Virus record (IMG/VR): IMGVR_UViG_3300049001_000044
Coordinates: 124,001-188,000 of that record
Origin: a virus
Strand: one strand, 5' to 3'
Length of the DNA: 64,000 nucleotides
This document shows positions 24,423 through 32,284 of this stretch, one piece after another. Every line of letters begins with the position of its first letter. The first letter of the stretch is position 1. The translations under genes were made by a program, and so were the position numbers. A model generated the notes under the pieces. The model did not search any database, was not told the DNA's origin, and saw only the letters and a program-made list of their open reading frames with translations.

Positions 24423-24991
24423 TCGTGTTCTCCCACAAGGTATTCGTAGATCGCGTCACTAATTTCTTCGGCACATTCTTCTGGAGTGGATGAGGTGGTG
24501 TCGACGGTAATGTCGGCCATCTCCATCTTCTTCTCTTCGCTCATCTGGTTTGCGATAACAGACATGGCTTCTACCCTGCTCTTCTTACCCCGTGCGACCA
24601 CGCGATCAACGCGGGTGTCGAATGACGCAGTGATGTGGACGACCAAGTCAAACTCACCTTGCATGTTGGTTTCAAAGAGTAACGGGAACTCGACGAAGTT
24701 CATTCCCTCCATCGACAGCGCCTTACCCAACTTCATGCCAATCTTAAGTGAGGACTGGAGATTAACCATGTTGCGAATCTCGCGATCACTGAAGACCAAC
24801 TTACTGACGATTTCTCGATCAGTGGTTTGAAACTTTTCGTACAGCCAGTCCAACCATCCCTGCTCCGTGTACAGTTCATCTACGAACTTGTCCATTGAGT
24901 AGAAGTTGGCTCCTTCATAGAGTTGTTCCAGTTGCTTGACGATGGTGGATTTGCCTGCGCCAATCCCACCAGTGATCGCGATGTTCATCAT
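24419..24991 (-). CDS. coaE: Dephospho-CoA kinase-like protein
   Basis: 190 residues. Walker A in IAITGGIGAGKSTI (residues 4-17) is nearly the CoaE signature. A VEFPLLFET segment corresponds to the CoaE core VxxPLLFE, followed by a lid-like region and ANQMSEEKKMEMADI, as in CoaE (Q-M...K...AD). It would phosphorylate dephospho-CoA to CoA. A nucleoside monophosphate kinase is the alternative, but pairing with coaD favours CoaE. Confidence 0.8.
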   Translation of the reverse strand: MMNIAITGGIGAGKSTIVKQLEQLYEGANFYSMDKFVDELYTEQGWLDWLYEKFQTTDREIVSKLVFSDREIRNMVNLQSSLKIGMKLGKALSMEGMNFVEFPLLFETNMQGEFDLVVHITASFDTRVDRVVARGKKSRVEAMSVIANQMSEEKKMEMADITVDTTSSTPEECAEEISDAIYEYLVGEHE

Positions 24992-25299
24992 TCTCCGAAT
25001 TCCTTTTTCAGTCGTTCGTATTCTGCCTTGTCCCTTGCTACCCGCTCAGCCTTACGCTTCGCTTCCTTTGTAAGACGGGTCGCGAACTCTTGGTCCGTCT
25101 CTTCCCTCTTGACGTAGATTCGAGCGTAGGCGTAGTAGTGATCAGAATACGCCTCGCACTCTCTGTCGATGTCAAGGGTGGCGTCCTCACCATGCTCCTC
25201 GATGAGGGTTTGGATTTCCTTTAGAGCATCTTTCAGCTTGCCGTTGAGTGCGTACTTGACGTCATCGCGCGCAATGACGTCAATCATTTTCTTAGTCAC
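24988..25299 (-). CDS. Hypothetical charged protein (GTG start)
   Basis: 103 residues. GTG 25299 is chosen because GGAG lies 8 nt upstream; ATG 25287 is an alternative. The C-terminal half is a long charged helix rich in Lys, Arg and Glu. ATGA junction with coaE. Confidence 0.6.
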   Translation of the reverse strand: MTKKMIDVIARDDVKYALNGKLKDALKEIQTLIEEHGEDATLDIDRECEAYSDHYYAYARIYVKREETDQEFATRLTKEAKRKAERVARDKAEYERLKKEFGE

Positions 25300-25534
25300 G
25301 TCTCTTTCTCCAGTCAAAAGGGCGGACACCTGGCATCGCGTTCATTCTCGTCGCCAGCATGTGAGCATATTGTAACGCTTGTTCGTGGCAAGCAAAATCT
25401 CCGTTCACGACTAACGCTACGTCGTGAGCAAAGTCATGTGATTGAAGGACGACCAGTGGACCTTCTAGTCTGCGCCAGACGTCCACCTGCCACGGTCCTT
25501 GATCGTCTTCTACGTCCTCATGGTGATCACACAT
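25292..25534 (-). CDS. Hypothetical protein
   Basis: 80 residues with an acidic His-rich start (MCDHHEDVEDDQ) and a central pattern of strands and a helix. Coupled by TAATG to the kinase gene upstream. Function unknown. Confidence 0.65.
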   Translation of the reverse strand: MCDHHEDVEDDQGPWQVDVWRRLEGPLVVLQSHDFAHDVALVVNGDFACHEQALQYAHMLATRMNAMPGVRPFDWRKRRD

Positions 25535-26217
25535 TACTTCTTCTCCTTGTTCTGCTGGTCGTTGACGTACTTATTCCACTTCATCAGGGCAAGCGTCATG
25601 ATGCCAGGCAGATACTCGGCGTCAGGGACGGTGTTGATAACGCGAACTTCATCACACTCACTACCCAACAGGGCGGCTTCTTGGCGGAAGTACTGAGTGG
25701 TCAGCGCGCTGAATGGGATACTCTTGTCAGCGCGAGTAGCTTGGCGATCGTTGAGGATGCGCAGAGGAGTTTGGAACTCTGCTGCTACGATGTGGAAGCC
25801 GAACTGACCAGCAGTTCGGGCGTTCCTCAGATCGTTTACCCAACGAGTGCGCGATTTGCGGGTGACGTTCGTATTGTCCACGATCACCACGTCGTTGTTA
25901 TCACGGACTTGCAGCCACGAGGTAGTAACGAAATTGGAGAAGTCAGCACCCGCCTCATTGCAGAAGTCGAACGCCTTGCGGTAAAAGTCCACCGCTTCTT
26001 CGCGGCCAGTCGGGAAGTCGAACTTCATGTAGCGGAGATCGGGACCTCCGCACATCACACCATGTTCAGTGGCATGGAAGGCGTAGTAGGCAAGACGGCA
26101 GGTGTCCAACGAAAACACACCAACGTCTTGACCCGCATGATCAACCTTCAGCTGTTCGATGAAGGAGGATTTGCCGGAGCCCGAAGGGCCGATCAACAGG
26201 TAGGCTACTTTATTCAT
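25534..26217 (-). CDS. P-loop kinase of the polynucleotide-kinase type
   Basis: 227 residues. Walker A LIGPSGSGKSSF (8-19), a SLDTCR segment, and VVIVDNTNVTRKSRTRWV, the motif typical of AAA_33/PNK-like kinases. T4 Pnk phosphorylates 5'-OH RNA and DNA ends; a similar substrate is possible but unproven, and there is no phosphatase domain. Confidence 0.75.
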   Translation of the reverse strand: MNKVAYLLIGPSGSGKSSFIEQLKVDHAGQDVGVFSLDTCRLAYYAFHATEHGVMCGGPDLRYMKFDFPTGREEAVDFYRKAFDFCNEAGADFSNFVTTSWLQVRDNNDVVIVDNTNVTRKSRTRWVNDLRNARTAGQFGFHIVAAEFQTPLRILNDRQATRADKSIPFSALTTQYFRQEAALLGSECDEVRVINTVPDAEYLPGIMTLALMKWNKYVNDQQNKEKK

Positions 26218-26473
26218 TGTCTTTCCTATCTACGTTACCACGCACGCCTTGGTTCCAAAGTTCGCGCGTATTCACACCCACACCGCTTACGCTCTCATCG
26301 CAGTCTTCGCAGCCAACCATTGAGAACATTGCTTCGCCGAAACCCCTAGCGTTGCCGCCGCATTTGGTGCACTTGTTGTAGCCGATGATGGCGCACGAAT
26401 CACAAAGCCAGAACTTGTCATAGCCTTGGACAGTGCCGCCATGTTCTTCGCAGAACTTACCAGACTTTCTCAT
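26210..26473 (-). CDS. Zinc-ribbon protein
   Basis: 87 residues from ATG 26473 (ATGA junction with the HD gene). Three Cys pairs (CDSC, CTKC, CEDC) spaced 13-30 residues apart suggest two zinc ribbons. Function unknown. Confidence 0.65.
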   Translation of the reverse strand: MRKSGKFCEEHGGTVQGYDKFWLCDSCAIIGYNKCTKCGGNARGFGEAMFSMVGCEDCDESVSGVGVNTRELWNQGVRGNVDRKDNE

Positions 26474-27096
26474 TGCCATTCGACCAGCTCCCATTCCTTC
26501 ATCCACTCGTCGACACGAGCCAACTTCTCTGCTTGATCATCACTGACTCGACCGTGTTGATCGCTCAACAGCAAGTCCAACCAGGCACGATGGCCAACTT
26601 CACCCAGGCGTTGCATGAGGGCGGTCTTCAGAGCACGACGCTTGTCCTTGTTCTTCAGATCGAAGGGGACGTGATACTCGATCATCATCGCGATATTCGA
26701 GACATCTTGCAACGTGAAGCCCAGCAGCTCCTTCACCAACTCCATGTTCTGAGTTGCGTAGTCCACCCAGACACGAGCCGAAATCTGCTCATGACCATGG
26801 TAGGCACGATAGTTACCGCGTGCTTCGGAATACTTCTGGATTTCAGAAGGCGGTTTGCCCACGTCATGGAAGGTGTTTGCGACCAAGGTCAGCAGGCGTT
26901 GGCGATCCGAACGGTGGATGGCCAGATTTTCCATGTACCAGCGATTCAGCATTTTGGTGTGGACAGCGACGTTCGCTTCACGATGCCATGGCGAGTTCTC
27001 AACCGTGGCCTTCATGTTGGCCCACAGATCCGTCTCCTTGAACTTCGAGAAGAAGGATTCGAACCTTCGAACTGCCTCAGTGTAGGGTTGTGTCAT
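26470..27096 (-). CDS. HD-domain phosphohydrolase
   Basis: 208 residues. Metal-binding HD motifs are clear: NVAVHTKM, NTFHDVGKP (HD pair about residue 78), YHGHEQ and a later YHV and SDQHG. Such enzymes act on nucleotides or cyclic nucleotides; the substrate is not evident. Confidence 0.8.
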   Translation of the reverse strand: MTQPYTEAVRRFESFFSKFKETDLWANMKATVENSPWHREANVAVHTKMLNRWYMENLAIHRSDRQRLLTLVANTFHDVGKPPSEIQKYSEARGNYRAYHGHEQISARVWVDYATQNMELVKELLGFTLQDVSNIAMMIEYHVPFDLKNKDKRRALKTALMQRLGEVGHRAWLDLLLSDQHGRVSDDQAEKLARVDEWMKEWELVEWQ

Positions 27097-27108
27097 TCTT
27101 ATTCTCCT

Positions 27109-27567
27109 TTAGTACGTGTACCGGGCGAAGTGACCATCCAGCTCATTGCCGTAGAAGCGAGTGAGCTTGTCGCCCATGTCTTCGTCAGCGCTGATGATGT
27201 CTTCCACTTCCTCGATCACGACTGGTTTCAGTGCGATGATGTGCTCGATCATCTTGCGATATTGCACTTCATCGGTGATGAACCGTACTGAGTGATCATC
27301 ACCTTCACGACCAGCGTTTTGGACGATCATCACTGGCGAACCCTCGAACCACACGGTGGACAGACGCCAGATCCTGCGGTAGTCGAAGTCGAAATCAAAG
27401 ATGTTTCGAACCTCGACGAGAGGCGATGCCATCTCATTCAGTTCGTAGCTTTCCAAGCCAACTTCAGGGATGAAGTTGTAGTAGCAGCCCACAAGAGTGT
27501 GGAGCGGCAGATACTTGGTGGTCTTGTCCGATGTTGAGCGGGCGTAGAGTTCATTTGCAGTAGTCAT
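27109..27567 (-). CDS. Hypothetical protein, possibly leaderless
   Basis: 152 residues, acidic, beta-rich in the middle. The ATG at 27567 lies 5 nt after a TACAAT hexamer with no ribosome site, so the message may begin at the start codon. The frame and the junction with the downstream operon are sound. Function unknown. Confidence 0.7.
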   Translation of the reverse strand: MTTANELYARSTSDKTTKYLPLHTLVGCYYNFIPEVGLESYELNEMASPLVEVRNIFDFDFDYRRIWRLSTVWFEGSPVMIVQNAGREGDDHSVRFITDEVQYRKMIEHIIALKPVVIEEVEDIISADEDMGDKLTRFYGNELDGHFARYTY

Positions 27568-27572
27568 GTTGT

Positions 27573-27601
27573 ATTGTAGCTCTTCTATGTGCGTTAAGAA
27601 A
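27573..27601 (-). promoter_or_regulatory. Early promoter giving a probable leaderless mRNA
   Basis: Minus strand TTTCTT, 17 nt, TACAAT. The -10 is 5 nt from the ATG at 27567 and overlaps the end of the upstream gene. Confidence 0.55.
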
Positions 27602-28049
27602 CTTTGACCTGGTCTTCACCGCAAATTTTGCCAGTGATTCGCTTCACAAGGACTTCCTGCTGCGAATAGGCTTCCAACTCCCATGGGCGATCCACGTAGA
27701 GAAGGCCCTCCGTTTTGAAGACCTCACCTTTCCAGATGAAGATGTCCTTGCCATCATCCCGCTCTACCTTCAGCGTTCCCTCGAGGAGTTGCTTGACGTG
27801 GACCATCTCATGAGCAAGGGTGGACATCGTTCGCTCAAAGCCCAGCTTTGAATCCAGACCAACACCACACGTCCCATTCAGCAGCCCTGAAACACCAGCG
27901 TATCCTCGATCCTTGCGAAGGTCTTTCTTGACGTAGATGATCACCTTATTGTCGAAGTGGTCGATCTCCAACTCTATGGCCAACATGTGGGCGAAGCCAT
28001 GGAGGAACTTGCGCTTGGCCGCGCTGCTGCCTTCCATTGTGATGATCAT
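27594..28049 (-). CDS. Zincin (HExxH) metalloprotease-like protein
   Basis: 151 residues. LAHEMVHVKQLL (about 79-90) contains HExxH, and WELEAY about 45 residues later supplies a possible third ligand, the layout of SprT-like or other small zincins. Substrate unknown. ATGA junction with the HD gene upstream. Confidence 0.7.
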   Translation of the reverse strand: MIITMEGSSAAKRKFLHGFAHMLAIELEIDHFDNKVIIYVKKDLRKDRGYAGVSGLLNGTCGVGLDSKLGFERTMSTLAHEMVHVKQLLEGTLKVERDDGKDIFIWKGEVFKTEGLLYVDRPWELEAYSQQEVLVKRITGKICGEDQVKVS

Positions 28050-28642
28050 GCTTCACCATACTGGGCAAGTTCCCACTTGATGTTTTCCTTCGCCAGCACT
28101 TCCATCTTTTCGAATTCCTTTGTGATGAAAATCCTGGACTGCAGTGCAGCTTGAAGGAAGGTGCAACGACCGTCGACGTAGGCATCATTGTTGAACTGGA
28201 TAAACTCACGGCGAATTTCGTTCTTGTAGTTCTCGTATCGTGCGGGCTTCGCAGCCAAGATCGCCATGTCCAAGTCCAGAACCAGCTCGGATTCTTGGAT
28301 GGTGGCTTTGTGGGTCTTGGTGTCTAAGATGATCTGTTCGATGGCGTTGATGTTGGTATTTGGGAACAGATCGTTGAAGTCATCTTCGTTCTGGGCGACG
28401 TGGGTCTTCATCAACATCACCGACAACTCTTCGTTCAGTGTAGTCCCTGGAATGTACACGATGTCGTGGTACATGAGGGCTAGAACTTGTTCGTCTGACA
28501 GCGGTAGGTTCATGTTCTGCGCCATGCAGAAGATGTCCTGGATATGACGCTCGTTGTGGTAGGCCCGGTGACACTCGCGATAGTGGTGGCCAACATGGGT
28601 AGCGTACCACTTGAAGTGTCGAGCTTTCTGGAACATGATCAT
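28046..28642 (-). CDS. HD-superfamily hydrolase
   Basis: 198 residues. YHNERHI, ALMYHDIVYI (HD pair) and LDLDMAIL match the pattern of predicted metal-dependent HD phosphohydrolases. Begins MIMFQKARHF; AGGA precedes the ATG. Early promoter upstream, with the stem-loop element B overlapping it. Confidence 0.75.
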   Translation of the reverse strand: MIMFQKARHFKWYATHVGHHYRECHRAYHNERHIQDIFCMAQNMNLPLSDEQVLALMYHDIVYIPGTTLNEELSVMLMKTHVAQNEDDFNDLFPNTNINAIEQIILDTKTHKATIQESELVLDLDMAILAAKPARYENYKNEIRREFIQFNNDAYVDGRCTFLQAALQSRIFITKEFEKMEVLAKENIKWELAQYGEA

Positions 28643-28666
28643 TTCCTAAAAGAAATTAGAAATGAT

Positions 28667-28695
28667 ATTGTAGCGCACCAGAGGTGCTCAGAAAA
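28667..28695 (-). promoter_or_regulatory. Early promoter overlapping element B
   Basis: Minus strand TTTTCT, 17 nt, TACAAT. The spacer is largely one arm of stem-loop element B. Confidence 0.6.
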
Positions 28696-28755
28696 CTTCG
28701 ACCTGATGAATGTGTATGTTTATGTGATTGTCGTACGGAGGTCTCTGAGCACCTC
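28681..28755. repeat. Long stem-loop element, copy B
   Basis: 12-bp perfect arms (28681-28692 and 28744-28755) with a 51-nt loop. Shares 22 identical bases with copy C (28734-28755 against 30680-30701). Its arm forms part of the early promoter at 28667. Confidence 0.75.
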
Positions 28756-28775
28756 AGGAGGGCCCAGAAGATGCG

Positions 28776-28801
28776 CAGGAGCCTATCTCACTAGGCTCCT
28801 G
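28776..28801 (-). terminator. Terminator-like hairpin
   Basis: Perfect 10-bp stem CAGGAGCCTA, 27 nt after the stop at 28828, then element B. Confidence 0.6.
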
Positions 28802-28827
28802 TAAGAGGATCCAACAGTTGATACAGG

Positions 28828-28947
28828 TCAATCAGTAAGGAAGTGACCTTTCCGTGGTTTAGTAGGAGGCGGACACTTTCCTCGTAGCCAGTCAAGCAGC
28901 CATAGAAGTCCACCAAATACACAGAGGAAGCCGACAAAAAATTCCAT
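28828..28947 (-). CDS. 39-residue membrane protein
   Basis: MEFFVGFLCVFGGLLWLLDW is a transmembrane helix, followed by a basic Pro-rich tail (PPPTKPRKG). Last gene of the PAAR cassette. The overlapping longer frame 28791-29258 is rejected in favour of this and its neighbour. Confidence 0.5.
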   Translation of the reverse strand: MEFFVGFLCVFGGLLWLLDWLRGKCPPPTKPRKGHFLTD

Positions 28948-28948
28948 G

Positions 28949-29053
28949 TCAGTCCTTTGCAGGTGCAGGTGGAGTTGGCAGCCACATCAGCGTCAGCAGG
29001 GCAAGGGGGCCAAACATCACGAGCATGAGGGGCATAGGATCGTAGTACTTCAT
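28949..29053 (-). CDS. 34-residue membrane protein
   Basis: MKYYDPMPLMLVMFGPLALL and a Pro-rich tail; one transmembrane helix. Strong ribosome site GGAGGAAATC before the ATG, so a real gene is likely. Confidence 0.6.
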   Translation of the reverse strand: MKYYDPMPLMLVMFGPLALLTLMWLPTPPAPAKD

Positions 29054-29065
29054 GATTTCCTCCAT

Positions 29066-29362
29066 TCACGGATAATATTTCGAGACAATCGTCTCGATTA
29101 CTGCAGCGAGTATAAACAGCGAGATGCCCACCACTAACAGTGCGTTGGCTATCCTTGGCTTGGGCTTTGATGGCAACCACAGGAGCAACGCGATGAGTAG
29201 AAAATCGAGGTGGTGGAGGAAGCGAAAACCCCAGCCACCAACGTACTGAAAATGCCACTTAGTCTGCAACCCCCATTGCAGTAAGCCATTCAGGTAGTCG
29301 AGACTAGCGATGATGCTAAGAGCACCGCCTAGCACCGCCGCCAAATTGAGTAGCCTCCTCAT
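29066..29362 (-). CDS. Membrane protein, about three helices
   Basis: 98 residues with hydrophobic segments near 5-25, 50-63 and 72-90. Coupled by ATGA overlap to the hydrolase gene. Beside a lipase-like enzyme and PAAR protein it could be an immunity or anchoring protein; inference only. Confidence 0.65.
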   Translation of the reverse strand: MRRLLNLAAVLGGALSIIASLDYLNGLLQWGLQTKWHFQYVGGWGFRFLHHLDFLLIALLLWLPSKPKPRIANALLVVGISLFILAAVIETIVSKYYP

Positions 29363-30048
29363 CGCAGCCCCTGCTCGTACAGGTACTTGGCGAGCTCCCT
29401 TCGCCGCTGGCGTCCGAGTCGAGTGTTCGGTCTGTAGTAGAAGTGGCCGAAGCCGGCAATGTCTTGCGACAGCTTGTTCTCGTCTTCGAGCTGGCCTTTA
29501 GAGAGCCAGAGCTTCCACAGGGGCATACCCGCATAAATCGGATCGCCATGATGCGTTAGGTTGAGGACGATGACGCGCCGTATGTTGCCGTTGTTCTGCA
29601 ACTTCCCTAGGAAGTCTTTGCTGATCGGAGAAGCGATCAGCACCAGGTGGTCCACGATGTGGTGAAAACGGGAGTACGCCATCGCTGTATGCGCAGCCAT
29701 CAACGAGCCATAGGAGTAGCCGATCAGGTTAAATTGGTCCGCATCCACCTGCTCCAACCCTTCAATCATCCACGTTTTCTCGTTGCCAGCGGTGTTGAGG
29801 CGCAAGTCTAAGGCAGAGCGAATGGCATCCCGTATCTGACCTTGCGTGCGTTTGCCGACCCACACATGCTTGATGCCAGCTTCCTGTAACGATGCAACCT
29901 GATCGGCGATGTACGAGCCGTTCAACCCGGCACCGCCCCAGTACACGGTACCACGCGGCCTTCCAACTTTGATCTTGATTGGTGTCTTGTCTGACTTGGG
30001 CGTAAGCTCAGCCTTTACGACCACGGGTTCAAACAGAGGGGTGGCCAT
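29359..30048 (-). CDS. Alpha/beta hydrolase, lipase-like
   Basis: 229 residues. The nucleophile elbow is GYSYGS, preceded by VDADQFNLI. Later THHGDP and GFGHFYY offer the catalytic Asp and His. The arrangement resembles lipase effectors (Tle type) carried beside PAAR proteins in type VI secretion islands. No signal peptide. Substrate untested. Confidence 0.7.
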   Translation of the reverse strand: MATPLFEPVVVKAELTPKSDKTPIKIKVGRPRGTVYWGGAGLNGSYIADQVASLQEAGIKHVWVGKRTQGQIRDAIRSALDLRLNTAGNEKTWMIEGLEQVDADQFNLIGYSYGSLMAAHTAMAYSRFHHIVDHLVLIASPISKDFLGKLQNNGNIRRVIVLNLTHHGDPIYAGMPLWKLWLSKGQLEDENKLSQDIAGFGHFYYRPNTRLGRQRRRELAKYLYEQGLR

Positions 30049-30049
30049 G

Positions 30050-30565
30050 TTAGGCCCCTTCCGGCATGATGGTGATCTTGATATTGGCCGGATCGCTCAT
30101 CTCGATCCTCTCCGTCTTGCCTTCGCCGTCAGTCCTGCCCTCGATGACCCTGCCTTCGCACTCGATGCTGTACCCACGATGCATGAGTATGTCGCCTGTT
30201 GCTTCGTCATGGAGAACGAATTGCTGATCGAAACCCTCGTTCGTCTTGCCTACCCACTGGCCGTTCTCCTCCACGAAGCGGATCGGTACTTCCTCGCCTG
30301 ATGTATTGGTTACACCGTCCTTGTCGTTCAGCGTAGAGATGAGCGGGCAACCACAGCTCGTCTTCATACCGTGCAGAACTTTGGCAACGCCGTTCACCTT
30401 CGAACGCTCGTATCCCTCTGCGATAACGCAGCCTTTCGAGCAGGATATCTTCGCGCCAACCACGGCGACTGGCCTACCCATACTCTTTACAAACTCGACG
30501 CCTTCCAGTACAGTTGCGCCACAAGCGGCGAAATCATCCTTACGAATCCAACCAATGATACGCAT
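30050..30565 (-). CDS. PAAR-domain protein
   Basis: 171 residues. CGATVLEG, GRPVAVVGAKISC, SKGCVIAEG and HGMKTSCGCPLIS reproduce the PAAR repeats. PAAR proteins cap the spike of type VI secretion systems and of some phage tails (T4 gp5.4). The C-terminal half (about 90-171) is an added domain of unknown role. AAGGAAACGA precedes the ATG. Confidence 0.8.
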   Translation of the reverse strand: MRIIGWIRKDDFAACGATVLEGVEFVKSMGRPVAVVGAKISCSKGCVIAEGYERSKVNGVAKVLHGMKTSCGCPLISTLNDKDGVTNTSGEEVPIRFVEENGQWVGKTNEGFDQQFVLHDEATGDILMHRGYSIECEGRVIEGRTDGEGKTERIEMSDPANIKITIMPEGA

Positions 30566-30634
30566 GGATCGTTTCCTTTCAATTTGACTTCGATCAAAAC
30601 CTCGGTTATTGTTGAGGTTAGTTCAATAATATCT

Positions 30635-30703
30635 CAGAGGTGACCCAAGGCGTTGCTAATGATCATATAGTACGCACAATACGGAGGTCTCTGAGCACCT
30701 CTG
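30635..30703. repeat. Long stem-loop element, copy C
   Basis: 8-bp arms (30635-30642 and 30696-30703), with the conserved 22 nt shared with copy B at 30680-30701. Sits between the terminator at 30719 and the PAAR gene. Confidence 0.65.
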
Positions 30704-30718
30704 GTAAGCCCAGAATGC

Positions 30719-30748
30719 AATAGAGGACACCATCGAAGGTCCTCTATT
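30719..30748 (-). terminator. Terminator-like hairpin
   Basis: Perfect 10-bp stem AATAGAGGAC overlapping the stop of the small gene ending at 30747. Just upstream of element C. Confidence 0.6.
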
Positions 30749-30884
30749 AGAACATCTTTTCTACCAGATGTTCGCCCATTGCGTAGATGATATGGGCCAT
30801 TGCACGACCGTCCACCATTTGGCAATGATCCAGCACTGCAATGGCCAGAACTACTGACACGATGGGGAGGATAAATCCGCGCAC
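30747..30884 (-). CDS. 45-residue membrane protein (GTG start)
   Basis: GTG 30884 opens a frame with one transmembrane helix (ILPIVSVVLAIAVL) and a helical tail. AAGG lies about 10 nt upstream. Ends inside the terminator stem, so a marginal but plausible gene. Confidence 0.45.
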   Translation of the reverse strand: MRGFILPIVSVVLAIAVLDHCQMVDGRAMAHIIYAMGEHLVEKMF

Positions 30885-30886
30885 GA

Positions 30887-30997
30887 TCAATAAGCCTTGT
30901 GGGATACTTGGGCTTTGGCTTGGACCGAGATTCCTTGCGTGTACAACACAATGCCAAATGCGAGGAAGGACAACAAGATTATTCGGTTCATGTTCAT
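30887..30997 (-). CDS. 36-residue exported or membrane microprotein
   Basis: MNMNRIILLSFLAFGIVLYT is a signal peptide or anchor, followed by ISVQAKAQVSHKAY. Ideal ribosome site GGAGGTGAAC before the ATG. Confidence 0.6.
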   Translation of the reverse strand: MNMNRIILLSFLAFGIVLYTQGISVQAKAQVSHKAY

Positions 30998-31086
30998 GTT
31001 CACCTCCGAGATTTAGAATAATTTGATTGTATTACTCCTAGGAAATTTGGTGTTGACACCCATCAAACACGGAACTTGCGAACGAA

Positions 31087-31112
31087 AAAGGACTTCCCTA
31101 GGAAAGTCCTTT
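31087..31112 (-). terminator. Intrinsic terminator
   Basis: AAAGGACTT stem, 8-nt loop, TTTTTCG tail on the minus strand, downstream of the gene ending at 31123. Confidence 0.85.
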
Positions 31113-31122
31113 GCTCGAGGGG

Positions 31123-31845
31123 TTACTTCTTGGCTTTTTCCTGTTGAGCCCAGTACTCCCGCAGGAGTTTGAGATTCCACTCGTACTTGATGGGGTAGCC
31201 CTCCTTCTTGACCTCGCCGTCATTCCACTTTGGGGGTTTTCCCATCGTCATCCCCACCTTCAGGTTATTCGACAGGCAATCCGCAAAGGGAGACTTCGGG
31301 CCGACCCACGTCTTGGCGAGCTTGCCTTTCTTGTTGACCCTGCCCAGCCACAAGATGACGTCGTCGATCCCCTTGAGTTGGGCGCGGTAGCAGGGCTCGA
31401 CCGCCTTGGAGTAGAGTTTTGTCAGATGCTCCTCATAGTCCGCAGCACCCATAAGCGGCATAGGTCCCACTCGCGCCATGTACTCCCAATGGTTGGGTTC
31501 ATTGGGGTCGATCTTACGTGGGTGCAAGTCCTGGTCGCGGCGCTCGGGCCTGTCGATGATGGCACTTTGACACTCCATCTTCTTCATGAGAACGCCCTTG
31601 TAGCAGTACGTTGCCTTCTCACGATTGTTCGTCAGCTCCATGTACGTGGTCAAACTGTCGGGCTGTTTGTTCGTGCACACATAGGGTGTGCCCTTGCAGA
31701 CGACGGAAAACATCTCGCTATTGGCATCCTCCTGGGCCGCCTGTTGAAACACCTGGGGCGGAATTTGGCGGGCTTTGACGACACTGACGAGAGACGGCTG
31801 CGCTTGGGCGACGCCGACCACGAAGAGCAATGCGAGGGCTTTCAT
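31123..31845 (-). CDS. Exported protein with TonB-C-like domain
   Basis: 240 residues. Signal peptide MKALALLFVVGVAQAQ. The C-terminal 110 residues (AVEPCYRAQL, VILWLGRVNKKGKLAKTWVG, FADCLSNNLK and then MGKPPKW) resemble the TonB C-terminal or AgmX-like fold of periplasmic proteins, with paired cysteines. Function in the phage unknown. Confidence 0.6.
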   Translation of the reverse strand: MKALALLFVVGVAQAQPSLVSVVKARQIPPQVFQQAAQEDANSEMFSVVCKGTPYVCTNKQPDSLTTYMELTNNREKATYCYKGVLMKKMECQSAIIDRPERRDQDLHPRKIDPNEPNHWEYMARVGPMPLMGAADYEEHLTKLYSKAVEPCYRAQLKGIDDVILWLGRVNKKGKLAKTWVGPKSPFADCLSNNLKVGMTMGKPPKWNDGEVKKEGYPIKYEWNLKLLREYWAQQEKAKK

Positions 31846-31920
31846 GACGTTCTCCTTGAAGTAAGAGGTGCTGTTTTTATTTTACTTCAAAGAAACCTTT
31901 GCGCATTGACGAGAAACAAA

Positions 31921-31943
31921 AGGGGCCCCCAGGTGGGGGCCCC
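31921..31943 (-). terminator. Intrinsic terminator
   Basis: GGGGCCCCC stem, then CTTTTGTTTC on the minus strand, after the gene ending at 31957. Confidence 0.85.
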
Positions 31944-31956
31944 ACATCAAATCAAA

Positions 31957-32244
31957 CTACTGCACCACACCATCTTTAAAGGTCGTATTGTTACCTACGC
32001 GTACCCAAATACCCTTGTTCAAGTCGAGCAGCTCAATGCGACGTTTGTCAGATCGAATAGGCGCGACACTGGAGCCAAGGTTTTTAGTCCACATATTTTT
32101 GGCAACGGACCCGAAACAATTCCTACACGCTATCTCTGCGTTTTCGCATTTGGTGCTCATCCTTATGACACCATTCTGTTTTGGACCCTTGCGATAATTG
32201 TCGCCTTCGTCGCCCCATACGACAGCCCAATAAAATTGGCTCAT
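31957..32244 (-). CDS. Hypothetical protein
   Basis: 95 residues from ATG 32244, with GGGGA upstream. Begins MSQFYWAVVWGDEGDNY; contains CENAEIACRNC, a possible zinc or disulfide site, and a basic middle. Function unknown. Monocistronic, between two terminators. Confidence 0.65.
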   Translation of the reverse strand: MSQFYWAVVWGDEGDNYRKGPKQNGVIRMSTKCENAEIACRNCFGSVAKNMWTKNLGSSVAPIRSDKRRIELLDLNKGIWVRVGNNTTFKDGVVQ

Positions 32245-32260
32245 GTTTTTCCCCAAAAAG

Positions 32261-32284
32261 GGGCCTCCCTTTTACAGGAGGCCC
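32261..32284 (-). terminator. Intrinsic terminator
   Basis: GGGCCTCC stem followed by CTTTTTGGGG on the minus strand, downstream of the gene ending at 32313. Confidence 0.8.

Noticed and set aside
28640-28800. Possible tRNA genes at the stem-loop elements
   Set aside because: Arms and loops do not form a cloverleaf, there is no TTCGA arm of the right geometry and no anticodon stem; the inverted repeats form a single long hairpin.
28791-29258. 155-residue minus-strand frame
   Set aside because: Two small membrane-protein genes in another frame, with a strong ribosome site and sensible transmembrane helices, explain the region better; this frame also crosses the 29066 gene.
30635-30703. CRISPR-like array suggested by repeated elements
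   Set aside because: Copies are kilobases apart, not regularly spaced, and no cas genes are present.
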